Position numbers and translations under genes: made by a program. 64,000 nt of DNA, taken from contig NZ_CP021248.1 in the NCBI RefSeq assembly GCF_017309955.1, positions 992,001-1,056,000 on the forward strand. Direction: 5' to 3'. Shown in pieces: positions 31,603-40,327 of the stretch (positions within the stretch are counted from its first letter, which is position 1; every line of letters starts with the position of its first letter). The notes below the pieces were generated by a model, which was not told where the DNA came from, made no database searches, and saw only the letters and a program-made list of their open reading frames with translations. The stretch is from Novosphingobium sp. KA1. Its GTDB lineage: Bacteria; Pseudomonadota; Alphaproteobacteria; Sphingomonadales; Sphingomonadaceae.

Positions 31603-33831
31603 CTACTGCACCACGACCCGCATCCGGCCAAGATTCTGGATCCGGCCAAATACGGTCGTGCGACTGCCCTCGCGCTGGGACACGCCGCGCAGGGTCGGGA
31701 AATAGGTGCCGGGCCTGTCGAACCGGTGGGTGATGGTGACCGTGGCGGTCTTGCTGCCGGGCTTGACCGGTGAGGAGACCGCGAAAGTGCCGGCGCCTTC
31801 GAAGTCCCACTGCGCCGCAACGATCGAGCCGGAACCGGGCGGGACCTCGATGGTGCCCGTGAAGGTGACCGTTTGACCAGCGGCGATGTCCGCGCGGGCG
31901 CGGCCACTGGACGTGAGCGTGACCACCGGCTGGATGCCGAGCCGCGCGGTCGCCTCGGCGGGAACCACGATCTGCCCGTCCTCGTATCGATAGCGGGTCG
32001 AGGCGGGGGGCGCGATTCCCTTCTCCACCCACAGGGCAAGGTCGCGCAGCGCCTGGTTCAGTACCGGCACGTAGCTGACCGTGCGGGTCGGATCCTCCTG
32101 GGTATCGCTGTCGCCATGCAGGGCCCGGTCGGTGAACCATAGCCGGAAGTGATCGTCGGTAGCGGCGCCGAAATGCTTTTCCACCCGCGCGCGGTACCAG
32201 TCGGCCGACCAGGGGTAGGCTTCGCGGTCCCACAGCGATTCCACCAGGATCATCTTGCCTTCGAAATTGCCTTCCGGCACCGAACCGGCGGTGGCTTTGG
32301 TGAACAGCGGGCCCAGCAGCATCGGCCGCTGGGGGTAGATCGGCGTGCCGTCCGGCCCTCTGAACTGGTCCCAGACCCGGAATTCGGCGGCGGGCACCTG
32401 ATGGCGGTGGTAGGTCTGGGCGGCGAGGAAGTTGCTGTTGTCGACCTGCACCGCGTCTCCCGCCGCGAGCCGGGCCGCGACGATGGGATCGACGATGCCG
32501 AAGATGGCCGTGTCGCCCTCGATCCTGCTCAGGGTCAGCCGCGCGCCTTTTGCGTCGCCGGACAGCACGATGAGGTCCCCGCCCAGGAACGGGATCGACG
32601 GCGGCGGCGAGGACAGGCGCACCGCGACGACGGTCCTGGCCTCCTTGTCCTGCATTGCGGCGTAGCTGTCATCGACGTTGCCGGTGGTCTTGCCGTTGGT
32701 AACGCCCGTTTCCAGATGCAGGCGCCGGGCCTCGGCGCCGGTTACCAGCGCGGCGATGGCGGCCTTGTGCTGCATCCGGTAGCCGTTGAAGCTCTCCGGG
32801 TGATCGAACCCGTAATAACCGGGTTTTGTCCAGAACTCGGTGAAGTAGGAGGGATCGGCCATCACCATTCCGCCGTAGAGCGCGGCAAAGCCGTGGATGC
32901 CCATCGTCTTCCAGCCGAACCAGGACTGCATGGGGAAACCCATGCGTGTCACTTCGCGCAGGGCGGCGGCCTGTTCGCCGGTCAACCCCGCATAGGGATC
33001 GCCGCTGCCGCCCGGCTCGACGGCGTCGACGATCTGCGGGAACTTGCCGTCGAGCAGGCGCATGGCGTGCATGCGCACGGTGAAGCTGTTGGGGATGGCC
33101 ATGCTGGAGCCCAGCACATAGGGCACCGCTCCGTCCCAGACGTCGCGGGTGTTCTCCATCGATCCGACGGTACGATAGGCGCCGCCGCTGCCGCCATAGG
33201 CATAGCCGTAGGGGCGCTTGCCCCCGTACATTTGCAGGGCCAGGACCCGCGAGTACCGGGCTGCGGCGGCATTGGCGCGGTAGGCGCCGATGGTCGGATC
33301 CTTGGAGCCGAAGCCGGCGACGGCTGCCCCGCCGCCATTGGTTTCCACAAAATATCCGCCGCTGGCGACCGAGAAACCGATCTTGTCGTTGGCCGGGGAT
33401 GTGGGGTGCTGCGCCAGGTTCTCGTTGTCCGGGGCCGGCGTGAAGTGCTGGAAGAACCGGCCCTGGTATTGCGACTTGGGCGGAAAATAGAACGAGAAGC
33501 GTGTGTCGGTGCCCTTGAAGCCGCCATGGACATAGCGGTGGCGGACCGGTGCATCGCGCCATTCGTCGACATCGACATAGGGCTCGGCGAAAAGCGGGTC
33601 TGCAGCGGGCGCGGTTGTTTCCGCCGTGGTTGCTGCCGAGGCCGTCGGTGCAGGCGTGGTTTCAGCCAGAACCGGCGTTATCGCCCCCGCAAGCGCCGTC
33701 GCAGCCCCGGCCAGGCCGAGGAGGAGCGTGCCGGTCGCGCCCGTGCGGGGCAAAGCGCCGAGCGGCAAGAGTGCGCCTTCCGAGGTTCCGGTCAACGCGC
33801 GCTGACGGACGAATCCGCAAGTCCTTTTCAT
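31603..33831 (-). CDS. Secreted alpha/beta-hydrolase-like protein with C-terminal PKD domain
   Basis: 742 residues. A long signal region (hydrophobic about 33-56, cleavage near LAETT) and a Thr/Ala linker precede a catalytic-like domain with the nucleophile-elbow motif GGSGGAY (Ser215) in YAYGGSGGAYRTVGSMEN. A PKD-type beta-sandwich is near 650-725 (GSIVAAQWDFEGAGTF, PGTYFPTLRG). It may be a secreted or outer-surface esterase with a polysaccharide- or polyphenol-related substrate, but the Asp/His triad partners are not obvious, so the fold assignment is tentative. The start has GGAGAGG 3-4 bases upstream. It is monocistronic. Confidence 0.55.
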   Translation of the reverse strand: MKRTCGFVRQRALTGTSEGALLPLGALPRTGATGTLLLGLAGAATALAGAITPVLAETTPAPTASAATTAETTAPAADPLFAEPYVDVDEWRDAPVRHRYVHGGFKGTDTRFSFYFPPKSQYQGRFFQHFTPAPDNENLAQHPTSPANDKIGFSVASGGYFVETNGGGAAVAGFGSKDPTIGAYRANAAAARYSRVLALQMYGGKRPYGYAYGGSGGAYRTVGSMENTRDVWDGAVPYVLGSSMAIPNSFTVRMHAMRLLDGKFPQIVDAVEPGGSGDPYAGLTGEQAAALREVTRMGFPMQSWFGWKTMGIHGFAALYGGMVMADPSYFTEFWTKPGYYGFDHPESFNGYRMQHKAAIAALVTGAEARRLHLETGVTNGKTTGNVDDSYAAMQDKEARTVVAVRLSSPPPSIPFLGGDLIVLSGDAKGARLTLSRIEGDTAIFGIVDPIVAARLAAGDAVQVDNSNFLAAQTYHRHQVPAAEFRVWDQFRGPDGTPIYPQRPMLLGPLFTKATAGSVPEGNFEGKMILVESLWDREAYPWSADWYRARVEKHFGAATDDHFRLWFTDRALHGDSDTQEDPTRTVSYVPVLNQALRDLALWVEKGIAPPASTRYRYEDGQIVVPAEATARLGIQPVVTLTSSGRARADIAAGQTVTFTGTIEVPPGSGSIVAAQWDFEGAGTFAVSSPVKPGSKTATVTITHRFDRPGTYFPTLRGVSQREGSRTTVFGRIQNLGRMRVVVQ

Positions 33832-34318
33832 GTCCTCTCCCCTGTTCGGCGTCGGCGGGATTTCCCGCCCTGCCGGTGGTTCGCCGCTGCCGTCCTTGTC
33901 GCCTTCGCGATCTTCGCAAGCACCGGAACCACGGCTGTGGCAGACCGGCAGCCGCTTGGCGCACCAAAAATTCAGCATGCGAAATAATATCGGGACGCCG
34001 ATGCCGACCAGCGGCACGAGCATTCCGAGGGGCGGATCGGCATCGCTCTTCTTCGGGTTGATGGCGGCAATCGGGGTGACGCTCTCGCCGGGGCGGTGCG
34101 CAGGACGGCATTGCCCTGCGCCAGAACGGTTCTGCCGGAACCGTCACGGTCATCGGCCGCGAGCCGGAATAGCCTTACGGGCGCCCGCCGCACTCCAAGG
34201 AATACTTCGCGCGGGAGAAGACCTTCAACCGCCTCCACATCCGCCTGCCGTCGAGGTGCCGGCCGATGCGGGAACGCCGCTCTAGGAACTGCTCTGAGGG
34301 AGGGGCGGGGGCGGCGCT
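33832..34318. other. Non-coding stretch upstream of the PKD hydrolase
   Basis: No convincing gene is seen in these 487 bases. Frames on both strands are short, Arg/Pro/Ser-rich or lack ribosome-binding sites. A short plus-strand frame around 34090-34170 reads [18 protein letters not shown] before a stop, which looks more protein-like than its surroundings and could be a decayed gene remnant. The region 33963-33990 is AT-rich and could hold the hydrolase promoter. Confidence 0.4.
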
Positions 34319-36145
34319 TTACTGCGCCGCTTCGGCCGCCAGTTGCAGGACCATGGCATTGACTTCGGTGCCGAGGAAGGGCTTGCCCAGCATCGGCCGG
34401 GTGCTGTGCCCGGCTGGCAGGTGCGAGCGGTCGTAACCGCTGACGAATGCGAAGGGCGTCTCGCGCGCGGCCAGTTCGTCGGCGACGGGATCGATGCGCT
34501 CGCCGTTGAGATTGCCGTCGAGCAGGGCGAGGTCGGGCGCCGCCTCGCGGATCAGGGCGATGGCCTGTTCGCAGGTTGTTGCCGGGCCGACGGGGATCGC
34601 GCCGGAATCCTCGATCTCCATGAACAGTTCCATCGCCACCAGCGGTTCGTCCTCGACGACCAGGACCTTGAGGCCCCCCGCTGTCGTTGCGGCTGGCACG
34701 TTGGCGGGTTCGGGGCTGGTCGGGGGTGTCATCGCGGCACGCGGCTCCTTGCGGTTTTCGGCAGGCGGGGCGCTGTCGCCCATCGGCAGGGACAGGCTCC
34801 AGCAGAGGCCATCGGCGGCATAGTCCGCGACGACGCGGGCGCCATCGGCCGCCATGCCCTCTTCCATCAGCGTGGTGCCGAAACCGCGCCGCTGCGGTGC
34901 GGTGACCGGCGGTCCCCCGCGCTCGCGCCAGGTGAATTCGAGACGATGTTCATCCCGCCGCCACTGCATCGTGACGGTGCCGGTCTCGTTCGACAAGGCG
35001 CCGTACTTGTGGGCATTGGTCGTCAGTTCGTGGAGGATGAGCGCGAAGCGCAGCGCCAGTTCGGGGGGCAGGTCGATGTCCGCGCCCGAGAGGTGCAGGC
35101 GGTCTTCGCTGACCGCCCCGATCGCCACCTGCCCGGCGATCAGGTCCTTGAGGCTGGCCGCTTCCCAGGTCGCGGCGCTGAGCAGCGAATGGGCGCGCGA
35201 CAACGCCTGGAGGCGGCCGGAGAAGGTGGTCTGGAATGCGTCCGGCGAGGCGGCATGGCGCAGCCCCTGCGAGGCGATGGCCTGCACCGTCGCCAGCGTG
35301 TTCTTGACCCGGTGGTTAAGCTCGCCGATCAGCAGCCGCTGGGTTTCCTCGGCCCGGTGGCGCGCGGTCACGTCGAGCAGTTCGATCATGACGCTGGCGC
35401 CGCGAAAACCGGTTCCGGCCAGCGACGAGCAGTACCACTCACCCTCCCGAACCTCGCCGTCGGCGCGGATGAAACGATGCTCCTGACGTTCGCGGCGATC
35501 GCCGCCTTCGAGCAGCGCCCGCATCGCCGCGATGAAGTCCGCGCGGCCGGTTTCCGCCAGGAACGGGGCGTCCTTGAGGCCGAGGCCCAGCATGTCCTCG
35601 GCGGTGAAGCCGATCTCGCGCTCGGCGCTGCGATACCAGCTGGCGATGCGCAGGCCGGCATCGATCTCCAGCACCGCGAGCGGGGAATTGTCGCCGTGTG
35701 CGCGGACCCGGCCGAGGGCGAGGCCCAGTTCGTCGCGCTGCCGGGCAATCTCGCGGCGCTGGCGCGCGAGTTCGACAAAGACCGCGATCTTGGAATTGAG
35801 TTCGGTGATGTCGAGGGGCTTGAGCAGATAGTCCACCGCGCCGGTCTCGTAGCCGCGAAACTTGCGTCGTTCGTCGGTGGCGACGGCGGTGAGGAAGATG
35901 ATCGGCACGCCGCGGGTGCGCTCGGTCCCGCGCATCAGTTCGGCCAGCTCGAAGCCGTCCATCTCGGGCATCTGGACGTCGAGCAGGGCCAGCGCGAAGT
36001 CCTCGCGCAGCAGGGCTTCGAGGGCTTCGAACCCGGAGGAGACCGTCACCAGTTCGACGCCGGGCTGGTCCAGCGCGGCTTCCAGCGCGGCCAGGTTGTC
36101 GGGAATGTCGTCGACCGCGAGGATCTTGAGCGGCTCAGTGAGCAA
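34319..36145 (-). CDS. Hybrid sensor kinase: receiver - PAS - HWE kinase - receiver
   Basis: 608 residues with the TTG start. Receiver 1 (ILAVDDIPDNLAALEAAL; phosphoacceptor Asp56 in ALLDVQMPEMDG) is followed by a PAS domain (about 150-265), an HWE/HisKA_2 kinase core with His278 in ELNHRVKNTLATVQAIA, the N-box HELTTNAHKYGAL and the diagnostic TWRE. A C-terminal receiver lies at about 490-608 (VLVVEDEPLVAMELFMEIED). It is cytosolic, with no membrane helix. It is the last gene of a three-gene phosphorelay operon. The TTG at 36145 has GAGGAG 6-7 bases upstream; an in-frame ATG at 36172 lacks a clear site but is possible. Confidence 0.82.
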   Translation of the reverse strand: MLTEPLKILAVDDIPDNLAALEAALDQPGVELVTVSSGFEALEALLREDFALALLDVQMPEMDGFELAELMRGTERTRGVPIIFLTAVATDERRKFRGYETGAVDYLLKPLDITELNSKIAVFVELARQRREIARQRDELGLALGRVRAHGDNSPLAVLEIDAGLRIASWYRSAEREIGFTAEDMLGLGLKDAPFLAETGRADFIAAMRALLEGGDRRERQEHRFIRADGEVREGEWYCSSLAGTGFRGASVMIELLDVTARHRAEETQRLLIGELNHRVKNTLATVQAIASQGLRHAASPDAFQTTFSGRLQALSRAHSLLSAATWEAASLKDLIAGQVAIGAVSEDRLHLSGADIDLPPELALRFALILHELTTNAHKYGALSNETGTVTMQWRRDEHRLEFTWRERGGPPVTAPQRRGFGTTLMEEGMAADGARVVADYAADGLCWSLSLPMGDSAPPAENRKEPRAAMTPPTSPEPANVPAATTAGGLKVLVVEDEPLVAMELFMEIEDSGAIPVGPATTCEQAIALIREAAPDLALLDGNLNGERIDPVADELAARETPFAFVSGYDRSHLPAGHSTRPMLGKPFLGTEVNAMVLQLAAEAAQ

Positions 36146-37007
36146 AGGCGTTCTCCTCTGCCTGGCGGGCATTGCGCCGCCAGATCTTTTCCAGCGGCGC
36201 GAAGTCGGAGAAGCTGTCGGCTTCCCCGGAGAACTGCACCGTTTCCTTGGAACCCAGACCGAGGAATCCGCCTTGCGGCAACGACTGGGCAAACAGGCCG
36301 AACGCCCGGTCCTGCAGGACGCGGTCGAAATAGATGAGGACGTTGCGGCTCGACACGAACTGGACTTCCGAGAACACCGCGTCGCTGGCGAGGTTGTGGT
36401 CGGCAAAGACCGCGCGCTTGCGCAGCGAGGGATCGAAGCGGGCGACGCCGAAATTGGCGGTGTAGTAGTCCGACAGCGAGGCGCGCCCGCCCGCTTCGCG
36501 GTAATTGCGCGAGAAACCGGCGATCCGCTCGATCTCGAAGACGCCTGCCTCCGCCTTGGCCAGCGCGGCGGGGTTGATGTCGGTGCAGTAGAACATCGTG
36601 CGGTCGGCAAGGCCCTCCTCGCGGAACAGGATGGCGAGCGAATAGAACTCCTCGCCATTGGCGCAGCCCGCCACCCAGACCTTGACCGACGGCCATGTCC
36701 GCAAGTGCGGCACCACCTGTTCGCGGATGGCGCGGAAATACTCCGGATCGCGGAACATCTCGCTGACCTGGATGGTCAGGAAGCCGATCAGCGCATTGAG
36801 GCTGTCGGGATCGTGGAGGATCCGGTCGAGCAGGCCCGACAAGTGCGTGCAGCCGAAATGCGACTGGGCCCGTTGCAGCCGGCGCAGCAGCGAGGCGCGC
36901 GAATAGTCGCGAAAGTCGTACTGGTAGCGCCGCCAGATTGCCTCGACGATGAGGTCGGCCTCGATGTTCTCGAGGGTTTCCTTGGGGCGCGGGGCGCGGC
37001 TCCTCAT
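36135..37007 (-). CDS. CheR-family protein-glutamate methyltransferase
   Basis: 290 residues. An N-terminal CheR helical domain (YQYDFRDYSRASLLRRLQRA) precedes a SAM-binding domain (VKVWVAGCANGEEFYSLAIL, the G-C-x-x-G-E-E motif; FYCTDINPAALAKAEAGVFE; later FVSSRNVLIYFDRVLQ). No CheB, CheA or CheW is encoded nearby. The ATG overlaps the stop of the triple-receiver kinase (ATGA, 37004-37007), and its 3' end overlaps the HWE kinase start region. In related bacteria CheB, CheR and HWE kinase modules are often fused. Here the CheR is separate but sits between two kinases, suggesting methylation of a signalling partner, not a flagellar chemoreceptor. Confidence 0.85.
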   Translation of the reverse strand: MRSRAPRPKETLENIEADLIVEAIWRRYQYDFRDYSRASLLRRLQRAQSHFGCTHLSGLLDRILHDPDSLNALIGFLTIQVSEMFRDPEYFRAIREQVVPHLRTWPSVKVWVAGCANGEEFYSLAILFREEGLADRTMFYCTDINPAALAKAEAGVFEIERIAGFSRNYREAGGRASLSDYYTANFGVARFDPSLRKRAVFADHNLASDAVFSEVQFVSSRNVLIYFDRVLQDRAFGLFAQSLPQGGFLGLGSKETVQFSGEADSFSDFAPLEKIWRRNARQAEENAFAH

Positions 37008-40000
37008 CGCGGCATCCATACGCGCACCAGGCTGAGCAGCTTGTCGACGTCGAGCGGCTTGGACAGGTAGTCGTTGGCCCCGGCCTCGATGCATTCGAGG
37101 TGATCGCGTTCCATTGCCTTGGCGGTGAGCGCGATGATCGGCAGGCGGCCCCACTGTTCGTGGCGGCGGATCTCGCGGGTGCAGGCCAGCCCGTCCATTT
37201 CCGGCATCATCACGTCCATCAGCACGAGATCGACCGGCGGCCCGTCGCTGTCCGCCGCGCGCGCGAGTTCGGCCAGCGCCTCGATGCCGTTGCGGGCAAT
37301 GCGCACCGAGACGCCGTGGGGTTCCAGCACCGAGGTCAGCGCATAGACGTTGCGGATGTCGTCCTCGACGACGAGGATGTGACGCCCTTCCAGCGCGGCA
37401 TCCCGGCCCAGCGAGCGGGCGAGCAACTGCTGCTTGTCCTGCGGCAGTTCCGAGACGACCTGGTGGAGGAACAGCGTCACCTCGTCGAGCAGGCGTTCCG
37501 GGCTCTTGGCGCCCTTGACGATGATCGACTTGGAGTAGCGGCGCAGGCGCATCTCCTCCTCTTCGGAGAGTTCGCGGCCGGTATAGACGATGACCGGCGG
37601 GAAACTGACGCTTTCGTCGTGGGCCAGCCGGTCGAGCAGGTCCAGCCCCGACATGTCGGGCAGGTTGAGGTCCAGCACCATGCAGTCGAACGTGCCGTCC
37701 GCCAGCCGTTCGAGACATTCCGCCGCGCTCTGCACTTCGACCGTCTCGACATCGCGCGAGGCGAGCAGGTGGTGCACGGCATCGGCCTGGCGGGCATCGT
37801 CCTCCACCACCAGCACCCGGCGCAGGCGCTGGGCCATGCGGGCCTCGAGGCCTTCCAGCATGGTGACCAGCGTTTCACGGGTGACCGGCTTGAACAGGTA
37901 GCCCACCGCGCCGCTGGCAAGCGCGCCGTGATCGTCGTGGTCGGCCGAGACGATGTGCACCGGGATATGCCGCGTGCGGGTATCGCGCTTGATCCGGTCG
38001 AGCACCGAAAGGCCGGTGTGATCGGGCAGGTGCATGTCGAGGATGACGGCCTGGGGCAGGTATTGCCGGGCCAGCAGGGCCCCTTCGTCGGCGGTGGTGG
38101 CGATGAGGTACTGGAAACCCAGTTCATGCGCGAGATCGCCGAGGATGCGGGCGAAGGCCACATCGTCCTCGACGATGAGGATGACGCGGGAATCGCCGCT
38201 CAGCGCCTCGCGGTCGTCGGGCACGGCGATCGCGCGCGGTGCGGCGGTGGGCGCGGCGACTTGCGGGGCGGGCGATCGGCTGGCCGAGCGGGGCAGGGCG
38301 GCGGTCTCGGCGGCGGCGAAGCGTTCGGGCACCTCGATCGCGAAAGTGCTTCCCTGGCCCGGCGCGCTGACGAGCGAGATCGTCCCGCCGAGCAGATGGG
38401 CCAGTTCGCGCGAGATCGACAGGCCAAGGCCGGTGCCGCCGAACTTGCGGGCAATGCCGCCATCGGCCTGGCGGAACGCCTCGAAGATCGCGTCCTGCTG
38501 GTTTTTGGCGATGCCGGGGCCGGTGTCGCGCACGGCAAAGACCACATGGCCGGGCTTGCCGGCCCGCACGCTCAGCGCCACTTCGCCGGCGGCGGTGAAC
38601 TTCACCGCGTTCGAGAGGAAGTTCTTGAGCACCTGTTCGAGACGGAGCCCGTCGGTCTCGATGGCGGCGGGGGCGCCGGGGGCGATCTCGACCGAGAGAC
38701 GCAGGCCCTTCTCGGCGGCGGGGACGGTAAAGGTATCCTCCAGCCGGCGGACGAGGGTGCCGACCGGCATCTCCGCCGGTTGCAGTTCGAGACGTCCGGC
38801 CTCGATCTTGGAAATGTCGAGTACGTCGTTGATGAGCAGCAGCAGGTCGTTGCCCGAGGACTCGATGGTCTCGGCGTATCGGACCTGCTCGTCGGTCAGG
38901 TTGGCGCCGCGGTTGTCGGCCAGCAGGCGGGCCATGATCAGCAGCGAGTTCAGCGGCGTGCGCAGTTCGTGGCTCATGTTCGCCAGGAATTCGCTCTTGT
39001 AGCGGCTGGCCTGTTCCAGTTCCTCGGTCTGGTTTCGTAGCTGTGTCTGCGAGCGGGTCAGTTCGTCGCGCTGCGCCTCCAGCGACTGGGCCTGTTCCTC
39101 CAGCTGCGAATTGCTGCGTTCGAGTTCGGCCTGCTGCTCTTCGAGCTGGGCCTGCGACTGGAGCAGCAACTTGCTCTGCGCTTCCAGTTCGTCGTTGGTG
39201 GCGCGCAGTTCCTCGCTCTGGTTCTGGAGTTCCTCGGCCTGCTGCTGGGTTTCGGCGAGCAGCGTCTCGAGCCGGGCGCGGTACTTGGCGGCGCGCAGGG
39301 TCAGGCCCAGTGGCCCGGCGACGAGTTCCAGGAACGCGGCAAAGTCCTGCGGGAGGGCTTCGTCGGTATCGAGGAAGCCGAGTTCGAGAACCGCGTTGAC
39401 GGCGTTGTCGACAACTGTGGCGCCCAGGACCAGCCGGGCGGGCGTGCCCCGGCCCAGTGCGGAGCCGAAAGCGAGATAGCCGGCGGGAACCTGTTCCACC
39501 AGTGTCGTGCGGCCGTGGGTGATCACTTCGCCCAGCAGGCCGGTGCCGGGCGCGATCTCCTCGGGCACCCCGGCGTCGGCGGGGACCCCCCAGGTGGCGA
39601 TGCGGCGATAGCTGCCGTCGCCCTGCACGAAGATGGCGCCGGCAATCGCGCCGAAACGCTCGCCGATGAAGGCGAGGGCGCGGCTGCCGACATCGGCGAG
39701 CGGCAGGTTGCCGGCGGTGGCGCGGGCGAGTTCGGCCTCGCTGGCGCGGAGCCATTGCGCGTGCCGCGTCTCGTTGCGGTAGCGGATCAACAGGTAGCCG
39801 ATGCCCGCCACCAGCAGGTTGGTGGTGCCCGAGAGTGCACGGTTGATGAACGCGACTTCGGGGCCGAGGCCGTCTGGGGCCACGAAATAGGCGATGAACG
39901 CGCAGCCGATGCCGGCGATCGCGGCGAGCAGCGGGATGATCTTGCGCTGCGCGGCATAAGCCAGCACGGTGGGCAGCAGATAGAGCACGCTGACGCCGGT

Positions 40001-40108
40001 GCCGAGCGGCACCAGGATGTCCAGGGCAAGGCACAGCACGAGCGCGCCGGTAACCGCCGCGGCAATCTTGTTCTGCGGCGTGAATGCCGGGCCTGGTGTC
40101 ATCGTCAT
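37004..40108 (-). CDS. Membrane hybrid histidine kinase with three receiver domains
   Basis: 1034 residues. Membrane helices lie within 17-108, a GAF-type domain spans about 130-275, and a long coiled coil rich in Gln/Glu/Leu about 278-370 (QQQAEELQNQSEELRATNDE). HisKA has His380 (FLANMSHELRTPLNSLL), and the ATPase has an N-box at 495-505 and GTGLGLSIS. Three receivers have acceptor residues D691 (VILDMHLPDH), D813 (MVLDLNLPDM) and D965 (VLMDVMMPEM). It heads the operon with CheR and the HWE kinase. Multiple receivers suggest a phosphorelay hub. The ligand of the membrane/GAF part is unknown. The region before the ATG has only a weak ribosome-binding site. Confidence 0.85.
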   Translation of the reverse strand: MTMTPGPAFTPQNKIAAAVTGALVLCLALDILVPLGTGVSVLYLLPTVLAYAAQRKIIPLLAAIAGIGCAFIAYFVAPDGLGPEVAFINRALSGTTNLLVAGIGYLLIRYRNETRHAQWLRASEAELARATAGNLPLADVGSRALAFIGERFGAIAGAIFVQGDGSYRRIATWGVPADAGVPEEIAPGTGLLGEVITHGRTTLVEQVPAGYLAFGSALGRGTPARLVLGATVVDNAVNAVLELGFLDTDEALPQDFAAFLELVAGPLGLTLRAAKYRARLETLLAETQQQAEELQNQSEELRATNDELEAQSKLLLQSQAQLEEQQAELERSNSQLEEQAQSLEAQRDELTRSQTQLRNQTEELEQASRYKSEFLANMSHELRTPLNSLLIMARLLADNRGANLTDEQVRYAETIESSGNDLLLLINDVLDISKIEAGRLELQPAEMPVGTLVRRLEDTFTVPAAEKGLRLSVEIAPGAPAAIETDGLRLEQVLKNFLSNAVKFTAAGEVALSVRAGKPGHVVFAVRDTGPGIAKNQQDAIFEAFRQADGGIARKFGGTGLGLSISRELAHLLGGTISLVSAPGQGSTFAIEVPERFAAAETAALPRSASRSPAPQVAAPTAAPRAIAVPDDREALSGDSRVILIVEDDVAFARILGDLAHELGFQYLIATTADEGALLARQYLPQAVILDMHLPDHTGLSVLDRIKRDTRTRHIPVHIVSADHDDHGALASGAVGYLFKPVTRETLVTMLEGLEARMAQRLRRVLVVEDDARQADAVHHLLASRDVETVEVQSAAECLERLADGTFDCMVLDLNLPDMSGLDLLDRLAHDESVSFPPVIVYTGRELSEEEEMRLRRYSKSIIVKGAKSPERLLDEVTLFLHQVVSELPQDKQQLLARSLGRDAALEGRHILVVEDDIRNVYALTSVLEPHGVSVRIARNGIEALAELARAADSDGPPVDLVLMDVMMPEMDGLACTREIRRHEQWGRLPIIALTAKAMERDHLECIEAGANDYLSKPLDVDKLLSLVRVWMPR

Positions 40109-40327
40109 ACTCTGGGAGAGGAAACCGGCACGCGGCAAGACGGCGCGGCCCCCATCCCATGCGCGCGTCCGGATCAGGGTTCTAACGTATAAGTCGCCGG
40201 ATGGTTCCCGGCCGCAGCGCATTGATTTTGCACGATGCGCTTTTGCCGCAATCGTGCGGCCTCCGGGCTTGCCAGTTGGCGCTCGCGCGCTAGGTTTCCG
40301 CGCGACCAGTCGATTGAGGGCACGATC

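Noticed and set aside
32149..33987. 612-codon plus-strand frame opposite the PKD hydrolase
   Set aside because: Antisense composition and no ribosome-binding site, while the minus-strand protein has a signal peptide, GGSGG motif and PKD domain.
33978..34285. Plus-strand frame starting MRNNIGTPMPTSGTS as a possible small gene
   Set aside because: It has no ribosome-binding site, becomes Arg/Pro-rich and lacks a recognisable domain; at most a remnant.
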